16,230 bases of DNA from contig CAMKZP010000024.1 in the NCBI GenBank assembly GCA_946477805.1, positions 1-16,230 on the forward strand, read 5' to 3'. This DNA comes from an uncultured Enterobacter sp. (GTDB lineage Bacteria > Pseudomonadota > Gammaproteobacteria > Enterobacterales > Enterobacteriaceae). The notes under the pieces are model-generated. The model searched no databases. It was not told the origin of the DNA and saw nothing but the letters and a program-made list of their open reading frames with translations. Numbering within the stretch: the stretch's first letter is position 1; every line of letters begins with the position of its first letter. This document shows, in pieces, positions 3,811 to 14,200 of this stretch. The position numbers and the translations under genes were made by a program.

Positions 3811-6762
3811 TTATAACTCTGTTACCTGGGTTCCTGAATTCCTTCTTGATTGACTCATTCTACGAGAAACTCCACCACTTATTGTAACCATAGGCAACCC
3901 TCTGTATGGAGGGGACGCCAGTTGTCCCAGGGTTGCCAAACTCCTTTCAAAATCATTAGCAGTACGAGGTATGAATCTACGCCTTCTGGAGTATGTATAG
4001 GGCATATGCCCCATTGCTCCCTCAATCATGCCTGGTAAATTTGCGACAGCAGGGTGTGTATACCTCGAAAGGACGGTTATGGCTCCTTCTACGATACTAC
4101 CTGTTCCTGCAGTGATTGTTGCATCTCTGATTTGACTACGAATATGACCTGAATATTCACTTCGTGTGGCTCCATTTACTAATCGAAGTGAATTACGGTA
4201 AGAGAGTGTCAGCAATCCTGTTTCAGCTAAGTTAACGAAAAGCGCACCTGTAAAATCACCAATAAATGCGCTACCGGCATCAGGAATCGATTCTATGGCG
4301 TCATTTGTGTAGTGTGCAATCAAGCGTCCGGCATAATTATTCACCATGTTAGCTCCGACAAATCCGAAACCTCGCCGATTCAAGTTGCCCAAGGGTAAAA
4401 ATGAATCCCCGTTCTCATTTACCAAATCAAATTCAGGTAAGAAGCTCAAAACAAATAAACTTGCGTATTCGCTAACTACCGGCGTAGCTAATCCTATAAT
4501 CATGTCAACTGCGACAGTTCCAGTATTATCTGTTTGCGACTCATCAGCTTCGCCTGAGCCAGCGGCAAGACTGGTAAAGTAACTACGTGCTGCCCCCATT
4601 ACGCCGGCTATGACGGAGTCGACAATGAATCGTATACCAACACCTGCCATTCTTCGCCTTGTCTCGGAATCAGGCAGTGCTGGCCACCTGCCATCATTAT
4701 CAATGAGAGTTACAGGATTATTCCTGACCATTCTGAACAGGTTCAGTCCGTCCACCGTACCTGCTGGGTCCGCGCTCAGCCACCTGCACGCCCACGGCTG
4801 GTAGTACCGATAACCAAAGTAGTATAGCCCTGTGGCATCTCGCTCCTTGCCTGAGTAGCGGATAGTTTTGTAGTCCGCCTCCACCGCCCGGCGGGCCGTC
4901 CATACCGCTGTGCCGCCGTAAGGGTAGAACTCCTCCATGCTTATTAGGTTTCCGCCACCGTCCAGTTCCAGCCCGGTGCTGCCCACCTGATTTTCATAGC
5001 TGTAACGTAGCTGGTCGCCGACAACTTCTGTCGGTTGGCCGCTCTCCCAGTGAAGCATCCGCACCTGAGCCCGGCCCGCCTTTCCCATAATTATCACCTG
5101 CAGGCTTTCCTTTTCCCTGCTATCGCTGGTCGTGTTGCGCAGCTCCAGCCCCGGCAGATAAGCAACCCGCTGCGTCTGCAGGCTATTGCTGGCCTTCTGC
5201 CGGGTTATCTTCAGAAGACGCTGACTGCTGCCATCATAGCGGTAACTCTCGCTGTCATCTGTGCTACCGTCACGCATCACAGGTGTCACCTTCAGAAGCT
5301 CGTTGCGTGCTGTCCAGGCCAGGTTCTGCCCCGGCTGGAGCTGTTTCTGCTGACCGCCTACCGTGAACAGCGCGTCTACCTCTGAGGGAGTTTCCGTCAG
5401 GGAGCTCAGTACGCTCCGGTTGCTTTTATCGGAGACGGTGATGTTTATGGTGTAACTGTTTCCTGTCGCGGGGGCGTTGTGACGGATTTGTGTCAGGTTG
5501 CCGGCGTTATCGTAGCTGTAAGTGCGGATATAGTTTGTAAAAGCAGAGCTGTCGGTGGGATGAGGAACGGTGGCGGATGGTAAATTGCTGCCCTGCTGGC
5601 CGGCACTGGCCATCTCACGCCCGGTGGCGCGGACCAACTGGTACAGGCTGTCGTAAGCATACGTGTTCTCCGGGACCACTTTCTGGTTGCGCCAGAAGCG
5701 GGTCTCTTCCGCGTCGTTGCTGATTTTCAGTACGTTGCCCACCGGGTCATACTCATAGCGCAGGTCCTGCAGTATCTTCGCTCCGGAAGCGTGTCCTGCC
5801 GGTCGCTCCGTTTTAATTCCGGTCAGGCGCTGCGTCTCTGCTTCATACGTGAATGTGGTCAACACGCCGTTGCCGTGTACCTCCCGCAGCTTCTTCCCGG
5901 CGGCTGAATAGGTCAGAGAGGCCAGGATAACCTGCTCCGCGCCCCCCTTCCGGGTAAGCCAACTACCCGACAGCAGGCCCGCCACATCGTACGCCATGCG
6001 CTGAATATTACCTCTGGCATCCGTGGTGGTCAGTACTGCCCCGGTGGCGTCAGCGGTGGTCAGGGTGGTATAACCTTCGCTCTTTCCGGCAAGCATATCG
6101 TTCCATACAGAAGCATCAGCCCCCTGCCAGTCGGCCATCACATCAGGATTATGCGTCTCCTTCAGCAGGAGACGAGTTACTGATAATGGTACGCCGGTCA
6201 GCGCTACGCTGTCCGTCTGCAACATTCCCGCAGTATCGTAGTGGCAGATGCACTGCCCTACCAGGTTATGCGCTTTCTCTCCGGCGGTGTTACCGGCATA
6301 GACGAAGCGCTCGGTAATGCGGGCGGCTTCGCCGGTGAGCTGTTCAGTGACGCTCAGCGGACGGCCAGGAAGTGATGGGGGTTCATATTGCCATCGGCGT
6401 GTCACCGCCAGGCTTCTGTCTTGCGTACCGTCATCCACGGTACGGATGTTGCTGACCGCGAGAAACGGCCGGCCGGAGGTGTCATTCAGGCTGGCGGTTA
6501 TGCCATTATCCACACCCGCAGTATGAAGGGCGTTACCCTCCAGGTCAGAGATGTACGTAAAGTTCGCCCGCCCGGCAGAGTGCAGACGAGGGTCGGAGCA
6601 TTGCGTCAGGAAGCCACGGACATCGTAGTGATGACGAGTGATGCGCTCATCAGTGACTGTGGGTGTATCGGGATGACGATGGTACGCGATATCGCGAACG
6701 GTCAGACCACGGTTGTCGACAACGGTCACAGTCGGGGTTTTGCTGAAAAGGGTCGGTGTCAT
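3811..6762 (-). CDS. tccC: Tc toxin component C (TccC-type Rhs protein with a hypervariable C-terminal effector)
   Basis: The product is 983 residues. Residues 1 to ~690 are the conserved TcC core: the N-terminus MTPTLFSKTPTVTVVDNRGL continues with YD/Rhs repeats (YDVRGFLTQ, YDVAGLLSG, YEYDPVGNVLK, YSYDNAGNLTQ). It ends with GYRYYQPWACRWLSADPAG and VRNNPVTLIDNDG. With TcB this core forms the shell that encloses the toxin and cleaves it off; the Arg and two Asp of the intramolecular protease appear as Arg652, Asp665 and Asp688 (comparison with YenC2/TccC3 from memory). The usual Gly of QPWxGRW is Cys659 here. Residues ~692-983 are the cargo, unlike any toxin I recognise. It has hydrophobic stretches near 708-735 and 749-780, many Ser/Gly/Arg, and a basic SRRRRF motif near the end. 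The start at 6762 follows AAGGAA by 6 nt; a 20-residue extension to 6822 lacks family match. The gene lies 71 bp after tcdB and its 3' part is AT-richer. Confidence 0.93.
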   Translation of the reverse strand: MTPTLFSKTPTVTVVDNRGLTVRDIAYHRHPDTPTVTDERITRHHYDVRGFLTQCSDPRLHSAGRANFTYISDLEGNALHTAGVDNGITASLNDTSGRPFLAVSNIRTVDDGTQDRSLAVTRRWQYEPPSLPGRPLSVTEQLTGEAARITERFVYAGNTAGEKAHNLVGQCICHYDTAGMLQTDSVALTGVPLSVTRLLLKETHNPDVMADWQGADASVWNDMLAGKSEGYTTLTTADATGAVLTTTDARGNIQRMAYDVAGLLSGSWLTRKGGAEQVILASLTYSAAGKKLREVHGNGVLTTFTYEAETQRLTGIKTERPAGHASGAKILQDLRYEYDPVGNVLKISNDAEETRFWRNQKVVPENTYAYDSLYQLVRATGREMASAGQQGSNLPSATVPHPTDSSAFTNYIRTYSYDNAGNLTQIRHNAPATGNSYTINITVSDKSNRSVLSSLTETPSEVDALFTVGGQQKQLQPGQNLAWTARNELLKVTPVMRDGSTDDSESYRYDGSSQRLLKITRQKASNSLQTQRVAYLPGLELRNTTSDSREKESLQVIIMGKAGRAQVRMLHWESGQPTEVVGDQLRYSYENQVGSTGLELDGGGNLISMEEFYPYGGTAVWTARRAVEADYKTIRYSGKERDATGLYYFGYRYYQPWACRWLSADPAGTVDGLNLFRMVRNNPVTLIDNDGRWPALPDSETRRRMAGVGIRFIVDSVIAGVMGAARSYFTSLAAGSGEADESQTDNTGTVAVDMIIGLATPVVSEYASLFVLSFLPEFDLVNENGDSFLPLGNLNRRGFGFVGANMVNNYAGRLIAHYTNDAIESIPDAGSAFIGDFTGALFVNLAETGLLTLSYRNSLRLVNGATRSEYSGHIRSQIRDATITAGTGSIVEGAITVLSRYTHPAVANLPGMIEGAMGHMPYTYSRRRRFIPRTANDFERSLATLGQLASPPYRGLPMVTISGGVSRRMSQSRRNSGTQVTEL

Positions 6763-6799
6763 GTCTTGTTCCTTCACGGCATATGGTTGAGAACATGGG

Positions 6800-6820
6800 G
6801 TGCACAGATGCCCTGTGCAC
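6800..6820 (-). repeat. Hairpin in the tcdB-tccC junction
   Basis: GTGCACAG (6800-6807) and CTGTGCAC (6813-6820) form a perfect 8-bp stem with a 5-nt loop in the 71-bp gap between the tcdB stop and the tccC start. It is not followed by a U-tract and is about 38 nt before the tccC ATG, so it does not cover that ribosome site. Confidence 0.6.
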
Positions 6821-6833
6821 ATTACATTAGCAC

Positions 6834-9800
6834 TCAGAGAGAGGTGTCCCGTATCTCCCCGGCAGTGTCATTTTCATCCTCACTGACCACGAACCAGGGG
6901 GTGATCAGCGTTCTGCGCACCCTACCTGCCGCAGTGAACACAGCCACATTCCGGTTCACAGGATCGTAGATAAGCAGGTCAGAGAAAAGATCCTGCCTGG
7001 CACTGTCATCATGCACGTAATGCCAGCTGTTCAGAAAATAGGGCTGATATGTTCTCAGTAAACGCCCCTTCGCATCAAATTCACAGCGTCCGGAAACTGC
7101 CCAGCGGAATTCAGTCTTCTCACTCACTGGTCGTCCGGTATTATCGGCGACGATAGCACCTTTATGGAGTAGCAAGGCTTCTCCAGCCTCATGTCTGACG
7201 GATGTCTGAAGCTCCCGGTTAAATCCATCGGTGAAATGCACCTGTTGGGACAACTGCTGTTGCGGATCGCTGTCGTATCTGTCAGTTGTTATCGTCAAGG
7301 TGTGGGGCGGAAGCTGGGCGCCTGTATCAGGTACCCTTTCAGGATGCTGCTTAAGCCACCGGCTAAGTGCCAGTCGCCCGATACGATTCTCTGCTGAGAG
7401 TACCAATCCAGCATGCCCTGCGCTTATCTGTGGCATCCAACTTAATGTGGAATAGACGACACATGCAGCGACGGGAATACCCGAGCGTAAACCTAAAGCC
7501 TCTTCGACATTGACCGGTATCCTGAATTGTAAGGCGGCGGCCTCCGGCGAGGTATACCCGCTCAAATGCCCTTCTTCAAGACCCCAGAAACGAATGCTTG
7601 TGAGTCTGCCAAAAGCATCCCTGGTTATATGAGTAATATTGTCGTTTTCATCGGTTATACGGTACGGAGTCAGAAAGCGATAGTCATAAGAAGCGGTAGT
7701 CTCCAGGATAGGTGAAAACTTCTCGCGAATGACCACGCAATAATGCCGATCCCAGTCGAAATACCTTTTTGCTGTCTGTCGGGTCTGCTGATGAGCCACT
7801 GGACGGTAAAACCCCTCTGCACCTGCAAAATCTGTAAATTCCTGTTGCCCTGCCCAGACCTGGAAATTGCGGTCCTGCTGAAACGGAACCGCAACCTGCC
7901 CCCATCCCGCTTCTGTCAGCGCATCAATAAGCTGCCCCTCCTCCAGAATGCCTTTAAATGCCATAAGGGACTGCTTGTCGAAAACTGCTTTTTCTGTGTA
8001 ATCGACGCGTGGCGGTAAGGCTATATTCTCCTCAGACATAACATAGTAGATGGACTGATGCCCGCGATAATCCTTGTCTTTGCCTGGCAGTAAATGCCTG
8101 CCAGCCCCGAAGGCCCATTCCAGTGAAAGCCCCTTTTCCGGTACGTTATCGGCCGTGAGAGTCGAAATATCAATGCGCTGTGAAACAAGCAAACCTGGGA
8201 ACCAGTGAGTTTCATCTTCTAAGTGAGAATATGACGCCCTTGTCAGCTCCAGACGAAGAAAATTTTGTTGTTCATCATAGCTTGAGGAAAACAGCGTTTC
8301 AGGCAGGCTGTCCGGATAGGGTGAGACGGCGGGTGGCTCGCGCCGCGGGTACGCGATGCTGAGCACCGCAAGGGGATACCCAAGCGCATCGCTGTTCAGC
8401 AGCAGCGTCTGATGGCACTGAGGATCGTCAATGACTCGCTCATATACCCACTCACGCGCCTCTCCGGTAAATACCATCATCGCGTGAGCAGAGAGGAGCC
8501 GCACCAGGGGGCGGGATTCACTGACGTTATACGGTACACCCGCCTGACCAGAACCATCCTCACCGTACACTTCCTGCCTGAGTAAGGCCCCTTTCAAGGC
8601 ACGATGAAGCCAGTACGCCTGTTCGTCATCCGGGTCAATGGCCTCGTCCCGCTGCGTATCGGGATTAAAGCGCGTAAAGCGCGGTGAAAGGTATGGGAAA
8701 GCCCGTGTGTCTCCTGACCAGAATTCCGCCGGCAGCAGTTTATCTATCTCCGGTAAACCCGTTGCAAACCAGCTGATGCGACGCAAGGCTGCCGGAACCG
8801 GGAGATCGCTACCGCGGGAACCGTTCGCCAGCTCATCCGTATCGGTCTGTGTCACCCGCGCAAATCCCCGGTACTCGCGCTCCCGGCCATCCCAGGCTCC
8901 GTGAGCATATTCGGTGTGGCCGGACAGCCGGTTGCCGGTAATTTCATCCAGAACCAGCGTGCGGTGCAGGAGGTGTACCGGGAACGGCAGGTAGCCGGTA
9001 ACCGTCTTGCCTGCTGCTGCCGCCTCAGACTTCTCATCCAGCCAGAACTGGGCTGAACTGCGGTAAAACAGCGTGGTGCTGGCCCCCATGTTGTTATTGA
9101 TTTCATTGAGCAGCCAGGGTTTTTGTCCCGTAAGAGTGAGACAGAAATGCCGGACATTATGATGGGGTACGGTCAGGATCACGCTTCCGGTGCCCAGTCC
9201 CTGAACATCGGCAATCTGCAATCTGCAGGTATCGTCAAAGCGTACCCCTTCCGGTAAGGACAGCCGCAGTGGCCCGGCAAACCGGTTGCCGCTTTCATTA
9301 ACGTACAGCGCAAGATGATCCCCGTGGGCATAGAGGAGGTCGGTGGTACCCGAACCGTCGATATCGGCCAGGTAGACGCGGTCTGGATCAAAGGTTCCCT
9401 CTGTTATGCTGAAACCGGGAATGGCGACCGGCTGACCAAATTTACCGTGTCCAAGGTTCGGCCAGTAGCTGACAGCGTCAGCGGTGACCTGCACCAGATG
9501 GGAACGGCCTGAGCCGTTCATGTCACTGAACCCCACCATAACCCGGGCGTCAAATCCGGGCACCGGCAGCGGGAGGGCATTGTCCTGCCCGGCATCCCGC
9601 GCCTTTTCCCATCCCTGACGGTTATTTTGCCAGACGCGCACGCTTTTAGGCCCTATCAGGGCCAGGTCGGGGAGTCCGGCACCGCTGATATCGGCCAGCA
9701 GCGCGGAAGGATGGAAGTATTCTGTCGGCACGCTGGCAAGCGGGATAAAGGATGTCCAGGCCTGGTCTGCCTGCATGGAGTGATATCCCCGCAAGCCTGA

Positions 9801-11228
9801 GTGCGTGACGACCCAGTCCAGACGTCCGTCCCCGTTCACGTCCATCAGCATCGCGCCTTCCCGCTGGGCGGGAATGGCGGGCAGCGGCTCAGGGGCGGCA
9901 TAGGTCACCGCATCCTGTCCGGCGGCGGTCGTATCCCTGACGGGGGGCTGGTACCACCAGGCTCCCCGCGGATCATGCCAGAGGATGCCCGGCAGGCCTT
10001 CACCGTACAAATCGACCAGCTGCCAGGGCTGGAAAGCGTTCATTTTGCCGAAGCCGTGCGCCTCATGCCAGACCTGACCGACAGGATCATCCACGCGCTG
10101 ATACTCCAGCTCCAGAGGGGGCTGCATCACCGGCTTCCCGTCCTCTTCATGTGCCACGCCACGGGCGCTGAGCAAAAGGGAAACGCGCGCATTAAGGTCA
10201 TAGTCCAGGATAAGACGTGAGACCAGCGCCGGCACCTCGTCGGGTTGCGCCTCGCCGGCAAGCGACCGCAGGCGATGGAACATCAGCACCTGCCGGCAAA
10301 GGCGGCGGGTGCGAAGCTCAAAACCATACTCATAGCGTGAAAAACTGTCCGGACGACAGCGCCAGGGCTGACTGGTGTGATAGTCAGGAGCCACCTGTAA
10401 TGAAGGGTCGCGCTCGCCGTAATCAAATACCAGGTGAAATAACCAGGCGTCTTCTGCCGGCACACCCGCGACGGCCATCAGCGCCGCGTCAGGCCGGATA
10501 TTACCGTAGCTGACGCGCGCCAGATAGCGCTGCGCCCCGGCGTCAGGGTGCCCGCTGCGCTCGCTGTCGTCACAGCCGGTGTCATCTTCTGACCGCCAGT
10601 AATAGTAAATATGTTCACCCGTGGGCGTCAGGGTTTCCTCCATGAGCCAGCGGGCAATATGTAACTCATTGTCTGGATCCGCCACGCGGGCGTGGGTGTG
10701 CATGCCAAACAGGTGGATCTGGCCTTCGGGGGAGAACAATACCCAGAAGGGCTTATCCTCGCCCGCGTGCTCCGGCTCCCAGAACTCCAGGCGAACCGGG
10801 CCCGTCAGAATACGGGGCTGCCAGCGGGTAACCCGATGTGGTTGTGAAAGCGCGCGGCCAAGCAGGGTGTCTGCGCGCCTTGTTACCGGGTTGCCGGGTT
10901 CATCCGCCACCGGCTCCAGCACCTCGCCGTCCGGCCCCATGTAAGTATCCGCCCCCTGGTACTGTGGAACGCCCTGTGAAGTCCGCACGCTGATAGCCCC
11001 CGGCTCACAGCTCCAGCCGAGTGCGAAGGGACCGTTACCGGCCCCACTGCTGTAGCTGAGTGCGAGCTGTGGCGCCACGCCACGCCCGGCTGACACCGGC
11101 AGGGGCAGTGTCAGGGAGGCTGTGCCATCGGGACCAGCGGCCCTCAGGGATTCGCCCATACCGTTCAGGCTCCCCCCGCCACCCGGCAGGGAGGGTTTTT
11201 CAATGCTGAGTGCGTCTGAATTTTGCAT
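6834..11228 (-). CDS. tcdB: Tc toxin component B (TcdB/TcaC family, SpvB N-terminal domain)
   Basis: The 1464-residue product has the usual TcB length. Residues ~15-350 are the SpvB-like part, with LSIEKPSLPGGGGSLNGMGE, GTASLTLPLPVSAGRGVAP and LALSYSSGAGNGPFALGW. FG-GAP/VCBS-like repeats follow from about 455 to 670 (MDVNGDGRLDWVV, ADISGAGLPDLALIG, SDMNGSGRSHLVQV, ADIDGSGTTDLLYAHG). Then come the TcdB mid-N and mid-C regions (NEINNNMGASTTLFYRSS near 700, GHTEYAHGAWDGREREYRGF near 780). TcB docks on the TcA channel through its beta-propeller and, with TcC, makes the cocoon that holds the effector. The start at 11228 follows AGGAG by 6 nt. It is 48 bp after tcdA and 71 bp before tccC on the same strand, so the three are one operon. 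The frame is intact. Whether it is closer to TcaC or TcdB needs alignment. Confidence 0.95.
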   Translation of the reverse strand: MQNSDALSIEKPSLPGGGGSLNGMGESLRAAGPDGTASLTLPLPVSAGRGVAPQLALSYSSGAGNGPFALGWSCEPGAISVRTSQGVPQYQGADTYMGPDGEVLEPVADEPGNPVTRRADTLLGRALSQPHRVTRWQPRILTGPVRLEFWEPEHAGEDKPFWVLFSPEGQIHLFGMHTHARVADPDNELHIARWLMEETLTPTGEHIYYYWRSEDDTGCDDSERSGHPDAGAQRYLARVSYGNIRPDAALMAVAGVPAEDAWLFHLVFDYGERDPSLQVAPDYHTSQPWRCRPDSFSRYEYGFELRTRRLCRQVLMFHRLRSLAGEAQPDEVPALVSRLILDYDLNARVSLLLSARGVAHEEDGKPVMQPPLELEYQRVDDPVGQVWHEAHGFGKMNAFQPWQLVDLYGEGLPGILWHDPRGAWWYQPPVRDTTAAGQDAVTYAAPEPLPAIPAQREGAMLMDVNGDGRLDWVVTHSGLRGYHSMQADQAWTSFIPLASVPTEYFHPSALLADISGAGLPDLALIGPKSVRVWQNNRQGWEKARDAGQDNALPLPVPGFDARVMVGFSDMNGSGRSHLVQVTADAVSYWPNLGHGKFGQPVAIPGFSITEGTFDPDRVYLADIDGSGTTDLLYAHGDHLALYVNESGNRFAGPLRLSLPEGVRFDDTCRLQIADVQGLGTGSVILTVPHHNVRHFCLTLTGQKPWLLNEINNNMGASTTLFYRSSAQFWLDEKSEAAAAGKTVTGYLPFPVHLLHRTLVLDEITGNRLSGHTEYAHGAWDGREREYRGFARVTQTDTDELANGSRGSDLPVPAALRRISWFATGLPEIDKLLPAEFWSGDTRAFPYLSPRFTRFNPDTQRDEAIDPDDEQAYWLHRALKGALLRQEVYGEDGSGQAGVPYNVSESRPLVRLLSAHAMMVFTGEAREWVYERVIDDPQCHQTLLLNSDALGYPLAVLSIAYPRREPPAVSPYPDSLPETLFSSSYDEQQNFLRLELTRASYSHLEDETHWFPGLLVSQRIDISTLTADNVPEKGLSLEWAFGAGRHLLPGKDKDYRGHQSIYYVMSEENIALPPRVDYTEKAVFDKQSLMAFKGILEEGQLIDALTEAGWGQVAVPFQQDRNFQVWAGQQEFTDFAGAEGFYRPVAHQQTRQTAKRYFDWDRHYCVVIREKFSPILETTASYDYRFLTPYRITDENDNITHITRDAFGRLTSIRFWGLEEGHLSGYTSPEAAALQFRIPVNVEEALGLRSGIPVAACVVYSTLSWMPQISAGHAGLVLSAENRIGRLALSRWLKQHPERVPDTGAQLPPHTLTITTDRYDSDPQQQLSQQVHFTDGFNRELQTSVRHEAGEALLLHKGAIVADNTGRPVSEKTEFRWAVSGRCEFDAKGRLLRTYQPYFLNSWHYVHDDSARQDLFSDLLIYDPVNRNVAVFTAAGRVRRTLITPWFVVSEDENDTAGEIRDTSL

Positions 11229-11242
11229 ATACCGCTCCTGAG

Positions 11243-11265
11243 CAGGCCTCCCGCCGGGAGGCCTG
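11243..11265 (-). repeat. Strong GC-rich hairpin in the tcdA-tcdB junction
   Basis: CAGGCCTCCCG (11243-11253) and CGGGAGGCCTG (11255-11265) are an 11-bp perfect inverted repeat with one base between them, so the folded stem is about 9-10 bp. It occupies most of the 48-bp gap and ends 3 nt before the AGGAG ribosome site of tcdB. There is no U-tract, so it is not a full terminator. It could stabilise the tcdA mRNA end or lower translation of tcdB. Confidence 0.75.
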
Positions 11266-11276
11266 TGGGTTAAGGG

Positions 11277-14200
11277 TCAGGGTTGAATGGTGTAGCGAAT
11301 GTGCAGAATGATGTCGTTCAGGCTCTGCAACAGCGCTTTCTGCCGCCCGGTCGCATCCGGGAAGCTCAGCGTCAGGCTGCCGTCGTCATCCACCGGGATC
11401 CCCTCGAACGGCAGCCAGCGCGGGTCATCGAAATCCAGCACAAACTGACCGCTGTCGTTCATGCCGTGTGACACGGCAATGGCATCACATCCCCGTGAGA
11501 GGCTGCCGGCAAAGCTGCCGCCGTAGTTCAGCACGGCCCGGACATCTTCATAGGGGCCAACCAGGGCCGGCAGCGTGACGCTCACCTGCTTAATCTTACG
11601 GTTACTGCCCAGGCTGGCCGGATAATCGTCCTTAATCGCCAGTTTTGACAGATGCACCGATGCCTGCAGTTGTCCGCCTGCGATTTGTATTTCAGTATCG
11701 GTCTGCCCGGCTCCCCCGCTTCCGCTCGCCAGCAAGTCGGTCAGGCGGTCTTTCAGCTCAAAGCTGTCACTCTCAAGCGTCCGGTAGACCCGGGCGAGCG
11801 AGACGGTACGCGTAACTTCAAATGCCCGTGCATCGCGTTCAAGCCACACCTTTTCCATTTCAGCCAGATTCAGCAGCAGGGTTTCGCCGGCCATAAACCC
11901 GGCGCTGGCACCGTTCCAGGCGCCCCCGCGGATAAAGGTCGCAGCCGGGTCGTTGAGCTCCCGGCGCAGTGACGCCTGGGCCATCAGGCACAGGGACTGG
12001 CTGAGGTCAAAGAACTGGAAGTAGATGGCGCTCAGCTTACCGCGCATCCAGTTATACAGGGCCTGGCTGGTGAACCTGCGCTGCAGGAACTCCATCTGCG
12101 CCAGGGTTTGCTCCTGCTGGGTCTGAAGATAGTCCACCTGAAGCCGGGCGGCCTCGTGGCGAATCTCCATCGCCCGCAGCTGGGCATCAAGCTGTCTGAG
12201 CTCGCTGTCTGCCGCATCACGCTGTATCTGCCATTCTTCGCGTCTGCGGCGGAAAGATTCAGACAGCCCCATGCGTTCCGCTGCGATGAGCGTGGCATTA
12301 CTGGCGATAGAGATACCTTCGGCTGTGGCTCTGAGCGGTCCTCCCCAGCGGCTGCCGCCTACTGCAAGACCAAAAATATTAGGCGCAGTATCAAGCGCAT
12401 GGGCGGCTACCAGGAAGGCCTGGGTGCTCAGAGAGACGGCGCCGGCGCTGGTCTGCATGTCCATCACGCTCTGCTCAGGCCGGGAGATATTTTCGTCCCA
12501 GAGGCGCTGGTACATGGTCAGCCGCTCCTGTACGCCCCGGCGCGCTTCCAAAATAACCTCCCGGTCGGCGGCCACTTCATCCACCACCCGCTCCTGAAGG
12601 CGGATACTCTGGGTCACCAGCTCCATTCCCTGATGCATCAGCAGATTATTGAGTTCATCCGCGTCCTGATGCTCCGCAAGGCTGAGCAGGGCGGTGCCAA
12701 ACTGGCTGAGCTGCGCCACGGTATTGCGGGCGCGGTCCAGGAGCACCGGAAAGCGCCAGAGGGGAAGCGAGTTCATCACTGGCAGCGCGCCAGCGCCCTG
12801 CGCATTCAGCACCATGCTGCTCAGCAGCTGTGACGGGTCGGCCCGGTCGGCAAAGAGCGGCAGGGAAAGCGGCATACCGTCGATGGTGAGATTATTACGC
12901 AGGTTAAACAGGCGCTGGCGCAGGGTTTTCCAGTAATCGCTCAGGGCTTCGTTAAACTCGGGCAGGAACAGCCCGGTGAGGGAGTTGGCCGTACGCGTTT
13001 CTGGCAGCTCCTCACCCTCGCGGATGCGGGCCAGCATTTGCTGATGGTTCTGCCGGAGCGTCTTATCGGCCGCTTTCGCCAGCGCTGGCTCGCCCCAGTG
13101 CGTGGAGAACGTCAGGTCCGGTTCGTCGCCCAGCAGGGCCAGGGCCTGGACATACCACATCTTCGCTTCACCGAGCGTATCGCGCTCCAGCTGGCGATAG
13201 GCGCTGTCCCCGCGGGCAATCAGCAGGTCCAGCATGCGCATAAAGGTGGCGACCTTGTAGTGCATCGGGTCAGCCTGCGCCACGGCATCCGGGTCAAACG
13301 AATCCAGCGGGCTGGCGTTCCAGGAGGTCTCTTCCTCCAGCGGACGAACGTTCCAGAGGTAGCTCTGCAGATGCCCCTGCACAATGTAGCCCGCCGGGTT
13401 CCAGACGTAGTGAAGCCAGCGGGTAGCCTCGCTGAAGTTCTGCTCCTGGAGCAGACGCTGGAAGGCCATCATCGGCGTGTAGTAGAAAAGTTCCCAGAAA
13501 TAGAGCGCACAGGCGCCGTTGAAGTCCATCGGTTCGGTGGTATCACTCAGGATACTCACACTATTGAACATATGAATCTCGGATTCTTCATGAATGCTTA
13601 TCACACCATTGGTTTCAATGAAATGAGGTCCATACCAGGCCTTATCATCTGGATTGCTTTGAGTGGTCAGGAAAACTCTTGCCACAAGATCATCATTATT
13701 AGGAAGCGGAATATCATCAATCGGAATAAATAACCGGACGGCGAGTTCCTGATCCTGGAACTGGCCTGAATAAATCACATGGGCGTTGTTATCGACCACG
13801 TGTTTGAGGTGCAAGCGGAAATTACGGTTGGTTCCGTGCACGGCGGCATTGTAGGCCGGCAAGGTGAAGGTGGCATAGAAACCTTTACCCAGTTGAGGTT
13901 CCGGCAGGTGCTGAGTACTCATAGACAGAATGGCGTCAATGCCCGTAGCCGCCAGTCTGACCAGTTGTGGGCCCAGCAAAGTGTTAAGTCGGATGCGGTG
14001 CACGCCAAGTTGCAAATATTGAGTGCCGTTTGAAGTTGACTTTAACTGAAGTATGTTAGCGGGCGAAAGGTCAACCTTGTTAACTACAAACATCCCACGG
14101 CCCATTATAGTGCCATTTTGATGCGTTGCTAAAACATCAACCGCAGCTCTACTTGAATTTATAAATTCATTTGAAATATCAACCCGGATGCGCGTAAAGA

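Noticed and set aside
6763..6822. Twenty-residue N-terminal extension of TccC
   Set aside because: It overlaps the intercistronic hairpin, lacks similarity to TccC N-termini, and the ATG at 6762 has a good AAGGAA site.
9801..10220. 139-codon plus-strand frame opposite tcdB
   Set aside because: Antisense shadow of the FG-GAP region of TcB with no independent support.
12108..12833. 241-codon plus-strand frame opposite tcdA
   Set aside because: Antisense shadow of a GC-rich, strongly conserved TcdA coding region; no ribosome site or family features.
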